Shown: positions 31,688 through 42,240 of the stretch, in pieces | How positions within the stretch are numbered: position 1 is the stretch's first letter | How the letters are laid out: each line of letters begins with the position of its first letter | NCBI GenBank assembly: GCA_025153755.1 | Contig: JAOALD010000002.1 | Span: 62,001 to 126,000, forward strand | From: SAR92 clade bacterium H921 | GTDB taxonomy: Bacteria > Pseudomonadota > Gammaproteobacteria > Pseudomonadales > Porticoccaceae | Reading direction: 5' to 3' | DNA length: 64,000 nucleotides | Made by a program: the position numbers and the translations under genes | The notes under the pieces: generated by a model | What the model was told of the DNA's origin: nothing | The model's input: the letters and a program-made list of their open reading frames with translations, nothing else | Databases searched by the model: none

Positions 31688-32823
31688 AGATCAGTCCTAA
31701 TTCGTCTTGGCTCGGTGCTAATAGCCATTAGAATACCAAATCCAAGAAACAGTGTCACAATTGCTGTGCCTCCGTAGCTAATAAATGGAAGGGGTACACC
31801 AACGACTGGCAGTATCCCTGAAACCATACTCATATTGACAAAGATATAGGTGAAAAATGTCAGACTCAGGCTACCTGCAATCATATGACCAAAATGCGAC
31901 TGGGAATTAATTGCGATCAACATACAGCGACCAATTAGCAGTGCATAGAGCGCGCATAGGGATAGCACACCAACAAATCCAAATTCTTCCGCGAGAACGG
32001 CAATGATAAAATCTGTGTGGCTCTCAGGTAAAAAATTCAACTGAGACTGGGTACCCTGTGTCCAACCTTTACCACTCCAGCCACCTGAGCCAATAGCTGT
32101 GGTTGACTGAATAATATTCCAACCTGCACCTAATTTGTCATCTTGGGGCGACAACAATGTCAATACACGCTGTTTTTGGTAGTCGTGTAAAACATATATC
32201 CACAGAGTTGGTATGGCTGCCAGAGCCAAAAAAAATGCAGTAGCCAGATAGCGCTTGCGCAGGCCCGCAAGGAAAATGACAAAAAAACCTGAGGCAAAAA
32301 TTAATATAGCAGTACCTAGGTCGGGCTGTCGGGCAACGAGTAATACAGGGATAATAGTTATGACCAGTACTATCAGCACATGCTTGAAAGTCGGTGGGAT
32401 GTAATGTCTACCCAAATAGGCTGACACCATTAGCGGTACCGCAACCTTCATTAATTCAGACGGCTGAAAGCGGGTTATGCCTAAATCTAACCAGCGCTGA
32501 GCACCCTTGGCACCAACCCCAAAAAATAGCACAATCACGAGTGAAAATAAGCCTATCATATAAAGTGCAATAGACCAGCGCTGCCAGAATCGTACCGCGA
32601 ATTGCGCGGTACCGAACATTACACCAAACCCCACCAGCATAAGCAGTGCCTGACGTTTTACATAAAATAAATTTTGCCCGCTGGCACTGTAAAGCACGAT
32701 TAATCCAACCCCACACAGAGTGATCAATATAGCCAGCAAGGGTAGGTCTATATGCAGCGAGCGGCCTCTGCGTCTGTCAATGCCCGAGTCCTGCATGCGG
32801 CGTACAAAATCGTCTCTATACAT
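31684..32823 (-). CDS. rodA: Rod-shape glycosyltransferase RodA
   Basis: SEDS peptidoglycan polymerase of the elongasome, partner of PBP2. 379 residues, about ten membrane helices. Typical segments: ARQPDLGTAILIFASGFFV, TAIGSGGWSGKGWTQGTQSQL, LPESHTDFIIAVLAEEFGF and VGVPLPFISYGGTAI. Begins immediately after the mrdA stop with no spacing, consistent with one mrdA-rodA unit. Confidence 0.97.
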   Translation of the reverse strand: MYRDDFVRRMQDSGIDRRRGRSLHIDLPLLAILITLCGVGLIVLYSASGQNLFYVKRQALLMLVGFGVMFGTAQFAVRFWQRWSIALYMIGLFSLVIVLFFGVGAKGAQRWLDLGITRFQPSELMKVAVPLMVSAYLGRHYIPPTFKHVLIVLVITIIPVLLVARQPDLGTAILIFASGFFVIFLAGLRKRYLATAFFLALAAIPTLWIYVLHDYQKQRVLTLLSPQDDKLGAGWNIIQSTTAIGSGGWSGKGWTQGTQSQLNFLPESHTDFIIAVLAEEFGFVGVLSLCALYALLIGRCMLIAINSQSHFGHMIAGSLSLTFFTYIFVNMSMVSGILPVVGVPLPFISYGGTAIVTLFLGFGILMAISTEPRRIRTDL

Positions 32824-34698
32824 TTAATGCCCCACCTTAGCTATGTCTAGTTTTGGTTGTACTGCTTTGGATTTCATATACGCATCCATTACTAGGCGGG
32901 CAATAGGCGCAGCAGCTGAACTACCGTGTTCACCATTTTCAACAATTAAGCCTATGGCTATCTTTGGGTTCTCCGCTGGAGCGAAGGCCACAAATAGGGC
33001 GTGATCCCACTGGCTCTTGTCGATTTTAGAGCTGTCATATTCTTCCTCCGCTTTAATGCTAATCACCTGAGCGGTTCCAGTTTTTCCGGCAATTTTATAA
33101 TCCAATCCTTTATTAATGCCTTTAGCCGTTCCCCGCGATGAATGCACAACATCTCTCATTGCCTGGTGCACATAGTCCCAGTGCACCTGTTTTATATCTA
33201 GAGGTTCGGCGAGGGGATTTTCTGCAATAGGCACTCCATTAATAGATTTAACTAGTTTAGGTGCAATCATTTTGCCGCGGGATGCAATTCGTGCCGACAT
33301 CACTGCCAGTTGCAGTGGCGTTGCCAGCATAAATCCCTGGCCAATACTGGTGTTGATAGTATCGCCGTTAAACCAGCTCTGACCTCGAGCGCCTTTTTTC
33401 CAAAGTCGTGAAGGCATAATGCCGGGCCGTTCACCGGGCATGTCAATACCGGTAATCTGTCCCAAACCGAATTTTTCGCTGTAGCTAGAGAGTAAGTCGA
33501 TACCAGTTTTAATGCTCATGTTGTAGAAAAATACGTCACAGGATTCGATGATAGCTTCGGCCAGATCAACCCCTCTGCCATGGCCTCCAAGCTTGGAGTT
33601 ATGGTCGCGCCAGGGGCGCTCGATACCCTCCATAATGAAATAGCCGGGATCATCGATCGCGTAGTCCATGGAGATGGTATTGCTATGAAGCCCGATTAAG
33701 CCAAATAGCGGCTTAATGGTTGAGCCAGGTGGGTACTGGCCACTAATGGAGCGGTCAAACAGGGGGCGATCCTTCGAGTTGAGCAGGGCATCGTAAGTTT
33801 TTTGACTAATTCCGGAGACAAACAGATTTGGATCGTAGCTAGGCGCGCTAACCATAGCCAATATACCGCCAGACTCTACATCAATAGCGACCAGTGCACC
33901 CCGCTCGTCCTTAAAAGCCTGGTGAGCAATACGCTGTAAATGGCTGTCCAGATACAGGGTTAGGTTACTGCCCGGCACTGGGTCGACTTTGTCTAGAATA
34001 CGCATTACTCGCCCGCGAGCATTGGTTTCGACCTGTTCGTTACCCACTTCGCCGAGCAATAGGGGCTCATAGAATTTTTCTAGACCAATCTTACCAATAG
34101 AATCGGTGCCGCTGTATTTAACGCTGTCTATGGTCTGGCTCTCCCGTTCATTGATGCGTCCAACATAGCCAATTAGGTGGCCGTATAGGTCACCATTTGG
34201 GTAAAAGCGCGTCAACCTAGCGGCGACTTCTACCCCGTTTAAAAGATAACCATTCACTGCCAAGATTCCTCGTTCTCGCTCAGTAAGATTATATTTCAGA
34301 GGCGTTTGCTCGTAGGGTTTTCGGCGCTTTAAGCGTTTCTCAAAAAGGTTAATGTCAGCGTCAGTAATCTTGATCAATGAACTGATGGTGGCCAAAAGTT
34401 TGTCGAGATCCTCAGTGCGTTCGCGCACCACGGTTAGAATATAGGTAGGACGGTTATCGGCAAGCAGCGCCCCGTTGCTGTCGTAGATAAGCCCTCGAGA
34501 CGCTGGAGCAGGGCGCACGTGAACGCGATTATTATCAGAATGGGTAGCGAAATCTTGGTGTCGGGTCAACTGAAGGTCTGCATATCGAGCAATAAGTCCC
34601 ACCCCAGCGATAATTATTATCAATGCCGAGATAAGCAGTCGACCACTAAAAATTCTGCGTTCGCGGGCTGGGTCTGAAAAAGCGGCATCATTAATCAT
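32824..34698 (-). CDS. mrdA: Penicillin-binding protein 2
   Basis: Elongation-specific transpeptidase. 624 residues: an N-terminal membrane anchor (~18-38), a pedestal domain (HVRPAPASRGLIYDSNG) and a transpeptidase domain with STIK (in QYPPGSTIKPLF), SCD (in ESCDVFFYN) and KTGTAQ. First of the rod-shape and wall-remodelling run that continues to dacA. Confidence 0.97.
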   Translation of the reverse strand: MINDAAFSDPARERRIFSGRLLISALIIIIAGVGLIARYADLQLTRHQDFATHSDNNRVHVRPAPASRGLIYDSNGALLADNRPTYILTVVRERTEDLDKLLATISSLIKITDADINLFEKRLKRRKPYEQTPLKYNLTERERGILAVNGYLLNGVEVAARLTRFYPNGDLYGHLIGYVGRINERESQTIDSVKYSGTDSIGKIGLEKFYEPLLLGEVGNEQVETNARGRVMRILDKVDPVPGSNLTLYLDSHLQRIAHQAFKDERGALVAIDVESGGILAMVSAPSYDPNLFVSGISQKTYDALLNSKDRPLFDRSISGQYPPGSTIKPLFGLIGLHSNTISMDYAIDDPGYFIMEGIERPWRDHNSKLGGHGRGVDLAEAIIESCDVFFYNMSIKTGIDLLSSYSEKFGLGQITGIDMPGERPGIMPSRLWKKGARGQSWFNGDTINTSIGQGFMLATPLQLAVMSARIASRGKMIAPKLVKSINGVPIAENPLAEPLDIKQVHWDYVHQAMRDVVHSSRGTAKGINKGLDYKIAGKTGTAQVISIKAEEEYDSSKIDKSQWDHALFVAFAPAENPKIAIGLIVENGEHGSSAAAPIARLVMDAYMKSKAVQPKLDIAKVGH

Positions 34699-34716
34699 GG
34701 TGGTTTATCCTATCAT

Positions 34717-35187
34717 CTAACTGCGGTGATAAGGGTGATTAGCATTTATCGTCCATGCTCGGTAGAGTTGCTCCATTAGCACAATCCGCACCAATGGATG
34801 CGGTAGAGTTAGTTCTGAAAGTGACCAACGCATATCAGCTCGGGCCAAGCAAGCAGCGGACAGTCCATCTGGGCCGCCAATCAATAAACTTATATCTCGG
34901 CCCTCCATTTGCCAGTCTGTTAACGCAACAGCCAACTTTTCAGTACTCATGGTCTTTCCTAGCACATCTAGGGCGACCACAAAATCTCTGGGTCCCATGG
35001 CTTTCAATAAGGCCTGGCTCTCGGATTCAATCGCCTTGGCTGCCGATTGATTTTTTCCTCTATTACCCAGAGGTATTTCAATAGCTTGGACGCGCAGCTC
35101 TGGAGGCATGCGTTTACCATATTCATTGCAACCCGCAGCAACCCAATCTGGCATTCGAGTTCCAACTGCCAGTATGCGCAGTTTCAT
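34717..35187 (-). CDS. rlmH: 23S rRNA (pseudouridine-1915-N3)-methyltransferase
   Basis: SPOUT methyltransferase acting on helix 69 of the large ribosomal subunit. 156 residues; LLIGGPDGLS and the C-terminal EQLYRAWTINANHPYHR are signatures. Standard neighbour of rsfS and mrdA. Confidence 0.97.
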   Translation of the reverse strand: MKLRILAVGTRMPDWVAAGCNEYGKRMPPELRVQAIEIPLGNRGKNQSAAKAIESESQALLKAMGPRDFVVALDVLGKTMSTEKLAVALTDWQMEGRDISLLIGGPDGLSAACLARADMRWSLSELTLPHPLVRIVLMEQLYRAWTINANHPYHRS

Positions 35188-35201
35188 CGTCAGGACGCTA
35201 C

Positions 35202-35579
35202 TTATTCGTCGCCGGACAGAGAGTCGAATTCATCATCGGCATTCACAGGGCGATCGCCGGGACGCAGTGCCCAGAGACGCTCCAAATCATAAAATGCACG
35301 GGTTGCCGGCAACATTAGGTGGACGATTACATCGCCAAAGTCTACCAGAATCCACTCGGCAGTATCATCGCCCTCAACCCCAATTAGGTGATGGCCAGCT
35401 TTCTTGCCTTCCACTGCTACATTTGATGCTAGAGATTTTACCTGCCGGTTAGAGCTGCCGGTGGCAACTATCATGGTGTCCATAACGTCGGTGAGTTCGC
35501 TCACGTCTATACTGGAAATATCAATGGCCTTAACTTCTTCAAGGGCGTTTATAACAATGTCTTGCAAGGATTGCGTCAT
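35202..35579 (-). CDS. rsfS: Ribosomal silencing factor RsfS
   Basis: Binds ribosomal protein L14 to block subunit joining under nutrient stress. 125 residues; KAIDISSIDVSELTDVMDTMIVATG, GSSNRQVKSLA and AEWILVDFGDVIVHLM are the family core, followed by a variable acidic tail. Between nadD and rlmH as usual. Confidence 0.96.
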   Translation of the reverse strand: MTQSLQDIVINALEEVKAIDISSIDVSELTDVMDTMIVATGSSNRQVKSLASNVAVEGKKAGHHLIGVEGDDTAEWILVDFGDVIVHLMLPATRAFYDLERLWALRPGDRPVNADDEFDSLSGDE

Positions 35580-35588
35580 GGCAATTAT

Positions 35589-36221
35589 TTACTCATATAG
35601 GTGATGATGTTGAATATAGTCGACCACTGATTCCGGGGTCAAATAACAGATGTTTTCGCCGTTACTTACCTTGTTACGAATACTGGTCGACGAAATAGCC
35701 AGCATCGTTAGCTCACAAAAATAAATTTTCCCTTGAGCGCTTTGTTTAAGGGTCGTCAAATCATCACAGCGATGCAGGGTAATCCAGTCGGCTAAATAGC
35801 CCGTCTGGGGGATGGAAAAGCTTGGTCGCGACGACACAATAATATGACAGTATTGACTAATTCGCTGCCAATCATGCCAGCTATCTAGGCTGTTGAGTGC
35901 ATCCATGCCAATACATAAAAATAACGGTGTTTGATCGCCTATTTGCTCGCGTATCAGGCGCACGGTGTCTATGCTATAACTCGGTGCTGGCCGCTGTAAT
36001 TCAATATCTTCAGTATCCAGGGTTGTCTCTCGGCCAATAGCTAGCTGCAGCATCTCTAGGCGTTGCTCACCACTGACTTCAGGTTCACCGCGATGGGGCG
36101 GGAATGCACAGGGCATCATACGAATACTGTCTACCTGCAAAAGTTCCGCCAACTCTGTAGCTATTCGCAAATGCCCGAAATGAACAGGATTAAAGGTGCC
36201 GCCAAATAGAGCAACAGACAT
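35589..36221 (-). CDS. nadD: Nicotinate-nucleotide adenylyltransferase
   Basis: Forms nicotinate adenine dinucleotide in NAD synthesis. The nucleotidyltransferase motif GGTFNPVHFGHLR is at the N-terminus and ISSTSIR near the end. I take the ATG that shares a base with the proA stop (TAATG), giving 210 residues; the longer frame would extend into proA. Coupled with proA. Confidence 0.96.
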   Translation of the reverse strand: MSVALFGGTFNPVHFGHLRIATELAELLQVDSIRMMPCAFPPHRGEPEVSGEQRLEMLQLAIGRETTLDTEDIELQRPAPSYSIDTVRLIREQIGDQTPLFLCIGMDALNSLDSWHDWQRISQYCHIIVSSRPSFSIPQTGYLADWITLHRCDDLTTLKQSAQGKIYFCELTMLAISSTSIRNKVSNGENICYLTPESVVDYIQHHHLYE

Positions 36222-37477
36222 TATTCGCGTATCTGGCCGTCGCCAAACACGATCCACTTTTGGCTGGTTAAACCTTCGAGACCAACCGGGCCCCGTGCAT
36301 GAATCTTGTCTGTGGAAATACCAATTTCAGCGCCCAATCCATATTCAAATCCATCAGCAAAACGTGTCGACGCATTAATCATTACCGAACTGGAGTCCAC
36401 TTCGGCAATAAAGCGCCTGCCGCGATCAAAGTCTTCGGTCACAATCGATTCTGTGTGCTTAGAGCTGTATTGAGTGATGTGCGCAATTGCTTCATCTATG
36501 CCGGACACAATTTTAATGGATAAAATGGGCGCCAGATACTCTTCCCCCCAATCCTGCTCTGTGGCTTCAATAATTGAATCGATAATTTCCCGTGACTTTT
36601 GACAGCCACGCAGCTCGACATTCTTTTGCGTATAAATTTCAGCCAGTTGTGGGAGTATTCTCTGAGCAACCGACTCGGCAATCAGCAGTGATTCCATTGC
36701 GTTACAGACCCCATAGCGATGAGTCTTGGCATTATCAGCAATGGTCACGGCCTTTTGCAGATCAGCATGATCATCAATGTAGACATGACAATTTCCGTCC
36801 AGATGTTTTATAACTGGTACACGAGCATCGGCGCTAATGCGCTCAATAAGGCTTTTACCTCCGCGGGGCACAATAATGTCCACGTGATTGGCCATGGTAA
36901 TCAGCTCGCCCACGGCATCACGATCAGTGGTATTGACTACCTGCACCGCAGTCTCAGGCAAACCTGCGTCAGTCAGGCCAAGAGCAATACAGGCAGCAAT
37001 AGCTTGATTGGATAGAATGGCTTCACTGCCACCGCGCAATATGGTGGCATTACCAGACTTTAGACACAGGCTGGCGGCATCAATGGTTACATTGGGGCGC
37101 GACTCATAAATAATGCCAATCACACCGAGAGGGACGCGCATTTTACCGAGCTGAATACCACTAGGGCGAAAACCAAGATCTGTAATCTCGCCAACAGGGT
37201 CCTGTAGAGCGGCAACCTGTTTTAGGCCTTCAATCATGCCATCAATGCGCTCATCATTGAGTTCTAGACGATCTAGCAAAGCAGCGTCCAGGCCATTGGT
37301 ACGGCCATTTTCCATATCCAGAGCATTGGCCGCTAAAAGCTTATGACGACTGTCATTAAGCTGCGCGGCAATCGCCAGCAGGGCATTGTTTTTAACTGCC
37401 GACGCGGCTCGCGCTAGTACCCGAGAGGACTGACGGGCAGCAATCCCGAGTTCCTGCATGTAGGTTTTAATATGCAT
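36221..37477 (-). CDS. proA: Gamma-glutamyl phosphate reductase
   Basis: Second step of proline synthesis, reducing glutamyl-5-phosphate to the semialdehyde with NADPH. 418 residues; [15 protein letters not shown], the catalytic Cys in [14 protein letters not shown] and [20 protein letters not shown] are conserved. First gene of the minus-strand proA-nadD-rsfS-rlmH block; proB is not nearby. Confidence 0.98.
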   Translation of the reverse strand: MHIKTYMQELGIAARQSSRVLARAASAVKNNALLAIAAQLNDSRHKLLAANALDMENGRTNGLDAALLDRLELNDERIDGMIEGLKQVAALQDPVGEITDLGFRPSGIQLGKMRVPLGVIGIIYESRPNVTIDAASLCLKSGNATILRGGSEAILSNQAIAACIALGLTDAGLPETAVQVVNTTDRDAVGELITMANHVDIIVPRGGKSLIERISADARVPVIKHLDGNCHVYIDDHADLQKAVTIADNAKTHRYGVCNAMESLLIAESVAQRILPQLAEIYTQKNVELRGCQKSREIIDSIIEATEQDWGEEYLAPILSIKIVSGIDEAIAHITQYSSKHTESIVTEDFDRGRRFIAEVDSSSVMINASTRFADGFEYGLGAEIGISTDKIHARGPVGLEGLTSQKWIVFGDGQIRE

Positions 37478-37642
37478 AGCTATATTTTAACTGTCCATCA
37501 GGCTTAACTGGTTACAATTAAGCGTATAAAAGGAGGGTATTATACGGGGTGTACCGCCATAATTCCCTATTTTCAGTGGTATCCAGTCAATTTCCCTCAT
37601 AGGCGCGTATAAAATGTCGATTTGTGACAAAAGGATGCCCCA

Positions 37643-38458
37643 GTGCAGTCTGCTCTTTCGCTATTAACCGATCATAAAGCTTGGCTTGTGCTCACCGGAG
37701 CCGGTGTCAGTGCTGAGTCTGGGGTACCCACCTATCGGAATAGCGCGGGCGTCTGGCAGCGCAAGCAGCCGGTGACGCATCAGGATTTTATGACCCAGCA
37801 CAGCGCCAGACAGCGTTTTTGGTCACGTAATATGGCGGGATGGCGCTTTATGACTGATGCGCAACCTAATTCAGCTCACCAGGCTCTGGTCAGACTACAA
37901 CAGTTGGGGGTGGTATCTTGCTTGGTAACCCAAAATGTCGATGGCCTGCATCAGCGCGCCGGCAGTCGCGCTGTGATAGACCTCCATGGTAGGGTGGACA
38001 AGGTGTCGTGCATGGCTTGCGGGTTTCAGCAGCCAAGAGCGGCAATTCAAAGCTGGCTGGAGAGAAAAAACCCTGAGTATGCCTTGTTGGTCGGCAGTAT
38101 AGCGCCAGATGGTGACGCGGATATAGATCATCTTGATTACAGCAGTATGCAGGTTCCCAGCTGTCAAAATTGCGGCGGTATTATGAAGCCAAATGCAGTA
38201 TTTTACGGAGATTCTGTGCCCAAAGAACGCGTCCTGAAAGCTGAGCAACAATTGCAAAAGGCCGATGGTTTAGTGGTTGTGGGGTCATCCTTGATGACCT
38301 ATTCGGGCTATCGTTTTTGCCTTTGGGCGCAGCAACAGGGCAAGCCGATACTAATATTAAATGAGGGTAAGACAAGAGCCGATGCAATAGCCACCGTCAA
38401 AATTGGCGGTTCTTGTGCCACAGTATTGTGGTGCTGGCTATCTGCCCTTGGCGATTAG
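37643..38458 (+). CDS. Sirtuin-family NAD-dependent protein deacylase (class II-like)
   Basis: 271 residues. NAD site GAGVSAESGVPTYRN, TQNVDGLHQRAGS and catalytic His in DLHGRVDKV; two zinc-type Cys pairs (CMAC and CQNC). The GIMKPNAVFYGDSVP and VVVGSSLMTYSGYRF wording is nearer the SIRT4-like class II branch than CobB class III. GTG start with AAGG about nine bases upstream; an ATG eight bases earlier is out of frame. Substrates unknown. Single gene between two minus-strand genes. Confidence 0.9.
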   Translation: MQSALSLLTDHKAWLVLTGAGVSAESGVPTYRNSAGVWQRKQPVTHQDFMTQHSARQRFWSRNMAGWRFMTDAQPNSAHQALVRLQQLGVVSCLVTQNVDGLHQRAGSRAVIDLHGRVDKVSCMACGFQQPRAAIQSWLERKNPEYALLVGSIAPDGDADIDHLDYSSMQVPSCQNCGGIMKPNAVFYGDSVPKERVLKAEQQLQKADGLVVVGSSLMTYSGYRFCLWAQQQGKPILILNEGKTRADAIATVKIGGSCATVLWCWLSALGD

Positions 38459-38468
38459 CTGGTGTACT

Positions 38469-39482
38469 TTAAAGATATTTACTCACTATATCCGCTAGCG
38501 CCTCAAGATGTGCCGGGTCATCATTTAAGCAAGGTATATAGTGAAAGGTTTCCCCTCCATGATCAGTGAAACTCTCCCTCGCCTCCATGTTGATCTCCTC
38601 AATAGTCTCGAGGCAGTCAGAGGAAAAGCCCGGGCAGATAACGGCTACATGTTTGACGCCATCCTTAGGCATAGCCTCTAGGGTTTTGTCGGTGTAGGGT
38701 TGCAGCCATGGCTCACGGCCAAAACGAGACTGGAAGGTGGTCATGACCTGATCTTCCTCCATGCCCAAACGCTCGCGTACCAAACGTGTGGTCTGATGAC
38801 AGAAGCAATGGTAGGGATCCCCTTTATTCAAATACCTCTGCGGCGTGCCATGATATGAAAAAACTAGTTTATCTGGCTGGCCATGGTCAGCAATATGCTT
38901 GCGGATACTGGTGCAAAGGGCGTCAATATAGAGTTCCGATTGTTGGTATCCACCAATAAAATGTAATTCTGGTACCCAGCGAGTTTTGGTAAACGTTTGC
39001 GCTACCGCATCAAACGTGGAGCCGGTAGTTGCCCCTGAATACTGAGGGTAGAGCGGCAGTACAGTGATATCCCGTACGTTTTGAGCAGTTAACTCGGCAA
39101 TTGCCGAGGCCATAGAGGGGTTGCCGTAACGCATACCCAATACCACAGGCACATCCTCATTAAACTTTTTGTCGAGAATCTTTTTAACTCCAGCCACCTG
39201 TGCCTTACTGTGCACCATCAATGGCGAACCACCTTCAGACCAGACACTGGCATACAGTTTGGCTGAACGGCGTGGGCGAATCCGCAAGATAATTAGGTTG
39301 AGAATCATCCACCATAGCAAGCGGGGAACCTCAACGACTCGAGGATCGCTCAGGAACTCTCTTAAGTAACGGCGCAACTCAGCAGTCTTGGGGGCATCGG
39401 GTGTCCCCAAATTACACAGCAAAACCCCACGTCGAGGTGAAGGGCCTTGGTGGTCATAGTCTGTTTGGCCTTGGTACTTCAT
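38469..39482 (-). CDS. hemH: Ferrochelatase
   Basis: Inserts Fe2+ into protoporphyrin IX, the last heme step. GVLLCNLGTPDAP at the N-terminus, active-site His in KLVFSYHGTPQRYL and Glu in CPGFSSDCLETIEEI. The ATG at 39482 has AGGAG eight bases upstream and gives 337 residues; an upstream start would add ten. Its stop is ten bases from the sirtuin stop (convergent). Confidence 0.97.
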   Translation of the reverse strand: MKYQGQTDYDHQGPSPRRGVLLCNLGTPDAPKTAELRRYLREFLSDPRVVEVPRLLWWMILNLIILRIRPRRSAKLYASVWSEGGSPLMVHSKAQVAGVKKILDKKFNEDVPVVLGMRYGNPSMASAIAELTAQNVRDITVLPLYPQYSGATTGSTFDAVAQTFTKTRWVPELHFIGGYQQSELYIDALCTSIRKHIADHGQPDKLVFSYHGTPQRYLNKGDPYHCFCHQTTRLVRERLGMEEDQVMTTFQSRFGREPWLQPYTDKTLEAMPKDGVKHVAVICPGFSSDCLETIEEINMEARESFTDHGGETFHYIPCLNDDPAHLEALADIVSKYL

Positions 39483-39966
39483 TGGGGCGCTCCTAAAGCT
39501 CGGTTGTGGCATATCTAGGCGAAACGATACGGCAAGCGGCTCGTTTCGCCAAATCTATTTGTGCGAAGGTATACGCCATGAAATTGGCAGTGGATGGATA
39601 GGCTATCTACACATTTGTTGATAGTTGATCCTGATGCCCCCGTCAAAGGAGGTTACTAGGTTGCCTAACTGACAACCTTATTTGTTGATCTGATCATTTT
39701 GAATTTCAAGTTGATGCCCGAAAGTGTGAATGGTGGTGTTAGTAATGTGGGTGGCAATCGATGCACTGTTACACTTATTACTTGATGGAGCATAACCCTG
39801 GGTGCTAATCATAGGAAGATTTCACAGGTATTTAACATATTTATGTCAATTTGTTCAGACATAAATCTACTCCTTAGGTAAACTAACGCGCCTTCCGCCG
39901 CTTAAGCGGTGAAAGGCTTTAATGCCATTGGCTATATTTTTCGTTACGAGCTAGGATTTTTCGGGT
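39483..39966. other. Long intergenic region between hemH and prfC
   Basis: 484 bases with no coding sequence I can support. It should contain the divergent hemH and prfC promoters; no -10/-35 pair is convincing. The only structured element is the hairpin at 39890-39917. No tRNA, repeat array or integrase remnant is seen. Confidence 0.55.
39890..39917 (+). other. Long hairpin in the prfC leader
   Basis: GCCTT...AAGGC and CCGC...GCGG stack around a TTAA loop with one mismatch and one G-T pair. It ends 49 bases before the prfC ATG and is followed only by TTT, so it is more likely a leader structure than a terminator. Confidence 0.5.
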
Positions 39967-41553
39967 ATGTCAGACAATAGTTTTGCCAATCAAGTGAAGA
40001 AAAGGCGCACCTTTGCAATTATCTCTCACCCAGATGCAGGCAAGACCACCATTACAGAAAAATTATTGTTGCTGGGCAACCTGATTCAGGTAGCGGGGAC
40101 AGTTAAGGGGCGCAAAAGTGATCGCCATGCGACCTCTGACTGGATGTCCATGGAAAAAGAGCGCGGTATTTCGGTAACCTCCTCGGTCATGCAGTTTCCC
40201 TATAACGACTGTATGGTCAATCTGCTTGATACACCAGGTCACGAAGATTTCTCCGAGGATACCTATCGCACGTTGACAGCAGTTGACTCATCACTGATGG
40301 TAATTGATGGGGCTAAAGGGGTGGAAGCCCGTACCATTAAACTGATGGATGTATGTCGATTGCGCGATACTCCCATCCTGTCATTTGTAAATAAAATGGA
40401 CCGCGATATACGTGATCCGATTGATCTATTGGATGAAATAGAGAGCGTGCTTAAAATAAAGGCGGCGCCGATTAATTGGCCGATTGGTATGGGTCGCGAA
40501 TTTCGTGGGGTTTATAATTTCTATACCGATACGATACATGTCTACGAGCAGGGCAAGGGGCATACCCTGACTGATGATATTCAGGTTCAAGGGCTTAAGT
40601 CGCCGGAGGCACGTGCAGCGCTTGGAGCCTATGCAGATGATGTACTTGAGGAGCTAGAGTTAGTAAAGGGTGCGACCAATCTATTTGCAATGGATGAGTT
40701 TCTCTCCGGGCAACTAGCACCGGTCTTTTTTGGAACGGCAATGGGTAATTTTGGTATTCGTGAAATGCTCAATGACTTTGTCCGTTGGGCGCCAGAGCCA
40801 CAGCCGCGCCAAACTAAGGACCGCGAAGTAGTGGCCAACGAACCTAAATTCAGCGGCTTTGTATTTAAGATTCAGGCCAATATGGACCCTAAACACCGAG
40901 ACCGTATTGCCTTTTTGCGTATTTGCTCGGGAAAGTACACTAAAGGGATGAAAATGAAGCATGTTCGCACAGGCAAAGATGTGCGCGTATCAGATGCCTT
41001 TAGCTTCAAAGCGGGTGAGCGGATATCGGTCGAAGAAGCAGTGGCTGGCGATATTATTGGCCTACATAATCATGGCTCCATTCAGATTGGTGATACCTTC
41101 ACTGAGGGCGAGACGCTAAAATTTAGTGGCATTCCGCACTTCGCACCTGAGTTATTTAAGCGCATTCGGCTAAAGGATCCATTAAAGGCCAAGCAGCTAC
41201 AAAACGGAATTCGCCAGCTGTCAGAAGAGGGTAGCACTCAGGTGTTTTTCCCATTCCGTAATAATGACGTTATTGTGGGCGCCGTGGGACAGCTACAGTT
41301 CGATGTTGTGGCCTTTAGGTTGCGTGAAGAATATGGTGTCGAGGCAATTTATGAACCGGTGAATGTGCATACGGCGAGATGGACCGAATGCCAAGACCCT
41401 AAAGCGCTAGACGCATTTAGAAATAAGTCTGAAGATAATCTGGCTCTAGATGGGGGTGGTCACCTTACCTACTTGGCACCCACGCGAGTTAATTTATCCC
41501 TTGCTACAGAGCGTTATCCAGAGATAGCATTCAGAGCAACACGAGAGCACTAG
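39967..41553 (+). CDS. prfC: Peptide chain release factor 3
   Basis: GTPase that recycles RF1/RF2 from the ribosome. P-loop [23 protein letters not shown] and NKMDRD are present; [14 protein letters not shown] is specific for RF3. 528 residues, full length. The 5' end, where SXT-type elements integrate in vibrios, looks intact. Confidence 0.98.
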   Translation: MSDNSFANQVKKRRTFAIISHPDAGKTTITEKLLLLGNLIQVAGTVKGRKSDRHATSDWMSMEKERGISVTSSVMQFPYNDCMVNLLDTPGHEDFSEDTYRTLTAVDSSLMVIDGAKGVEARTIKLMDVCRLRDTPILSFVNKMDRDIRDPIDLLDEIESVLKIKAAPINWPIGMGREFRGVYNFYTDTIHVYEQGKGHTLTDDIQVQGLKSPEARAALGAYADDVLEELELVKGATNLFAMDEFLSGQLAPVFFGTAMGNFGIREMLNDFVRWAPEPQPRQTKDREVVANEPKFSGFVFKIQANMDPKHRDRIAFLRICSGKYTKGMKMKHVRTGKDVRVSDAFSFKAGERISVEEAVAGDIIGLHNHGSIQIGDTFTEGETLKFSGIPHFAPELFKRIRLKDPLKAKQLQNGIRQLSEEGSTQVFFPFRNNDVIVGAVGQLQFDVVAFRLREEYGVEAIYEPVNVHTARWTECQDPKALDAFRNKSEDNLALDGGGHLTYLAPTRVNLSLATERYPEIAFRATREH

Positions 41554-41609
41554 TGTCAGTCGGCACGGCTTAAATAATAAAAATAATAAACTCTAGTAAA
41601 GAGGTAGGC

Positions 41610-42215
41610 ATGAGCAGGCAGGTAATTCCCGTATCCCAAGAACAGTGCCCAGCGCATCTGCGCACTAATCGCAGTGCATTGACCCGCTGGTTTGGCCGTA
41701 CCTTTTATCGGAGTATCGGTTGGAATCTAGAGGGATCAGTTGCCGACTGTGAACGCTTGCTGGTTGTAGCTGCTCCCCATACTAGTAATTGGGACTTCGT
41801 CTATGGGATCTCCATGGTGCTGGGTATTAATGCACGAATTCGCTGGCTCGGTAAACACACTATCTTTATTCCCGGCTTTGCCTGGTTTATGCGTTGGTTG
41901 GGTGGCATTCCGGTAAATCGCGAAAAGCCCGATGCGGTCATGGGCTATGTTGAGGAGGCGGTCAAAAAAGATAGCGGTGTGATTATTGTTGTCGCCCCTG
42001 AGGGAACGCGCAAAAAGTCACCAAAATGGAAGAGCGGCTTTTTACGTATTGCGGAAAAGAATAACTGCAAGATTCAGTTGGGCGCATTGGACTTTCCTAA
42101 CAAACGAATTGTTCTGGGAGATATGTTTGAACCCACAGGTGACCACGAGGCTGATATTGCCGCAATTATTAAATACTATGGCCAGTTTAAAGGCAGGCAT
42201 CCCGATCAATTCTAA
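41610..42215 (+). CDS. PlsC-family acyltransferase
   Basis: 201-residue lysophospholipid-type acyltransferase. HX4D motif in APHTSNWDFVYG, a second block GKHTIFIPGFAWFMRWLGGIPVNR and PEGTRKKSPKWKSGF. It has no clear membrane span beyond a hydrophobic stretch around residues 85-100. The substrate may be a lysolipid or lipid A-like acceptor; the sequence does not tell. Confidence 0.87.
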   Translation: MSRQVIPVSQEQCPAHLRTNRSALTRWFGRTFYRSIGWNLEGSVADCERLLVVAAPHTSNWDFVYGISMVLGINARIRWLGKHTIFIPGFAWFMRWLGGIPVNREKPDAVMGYVEEAVKKDSGVIIVVAPEGTRKKSPKWKSGFLRIAEKNNCKIQLGALDFPNKRIVLGDMFEPTGDHEADIAAIIKYYGQFKGRHPDQF

Positions 42216-42240
42216 ACTTAATTAGTGAGCGCTTACTTAT

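Noticed and set aside
39890-39917. Hairpin as an intrinsic terminator for hemH or prfC
   Set aside because: Only three T follow, and both flanking genes read away from it, so there is no transcript to end.
39900-40000. ICE integration site at the prfC 5' end
   Set aside because: prfC is intact, and no att repeat or integrase is present.
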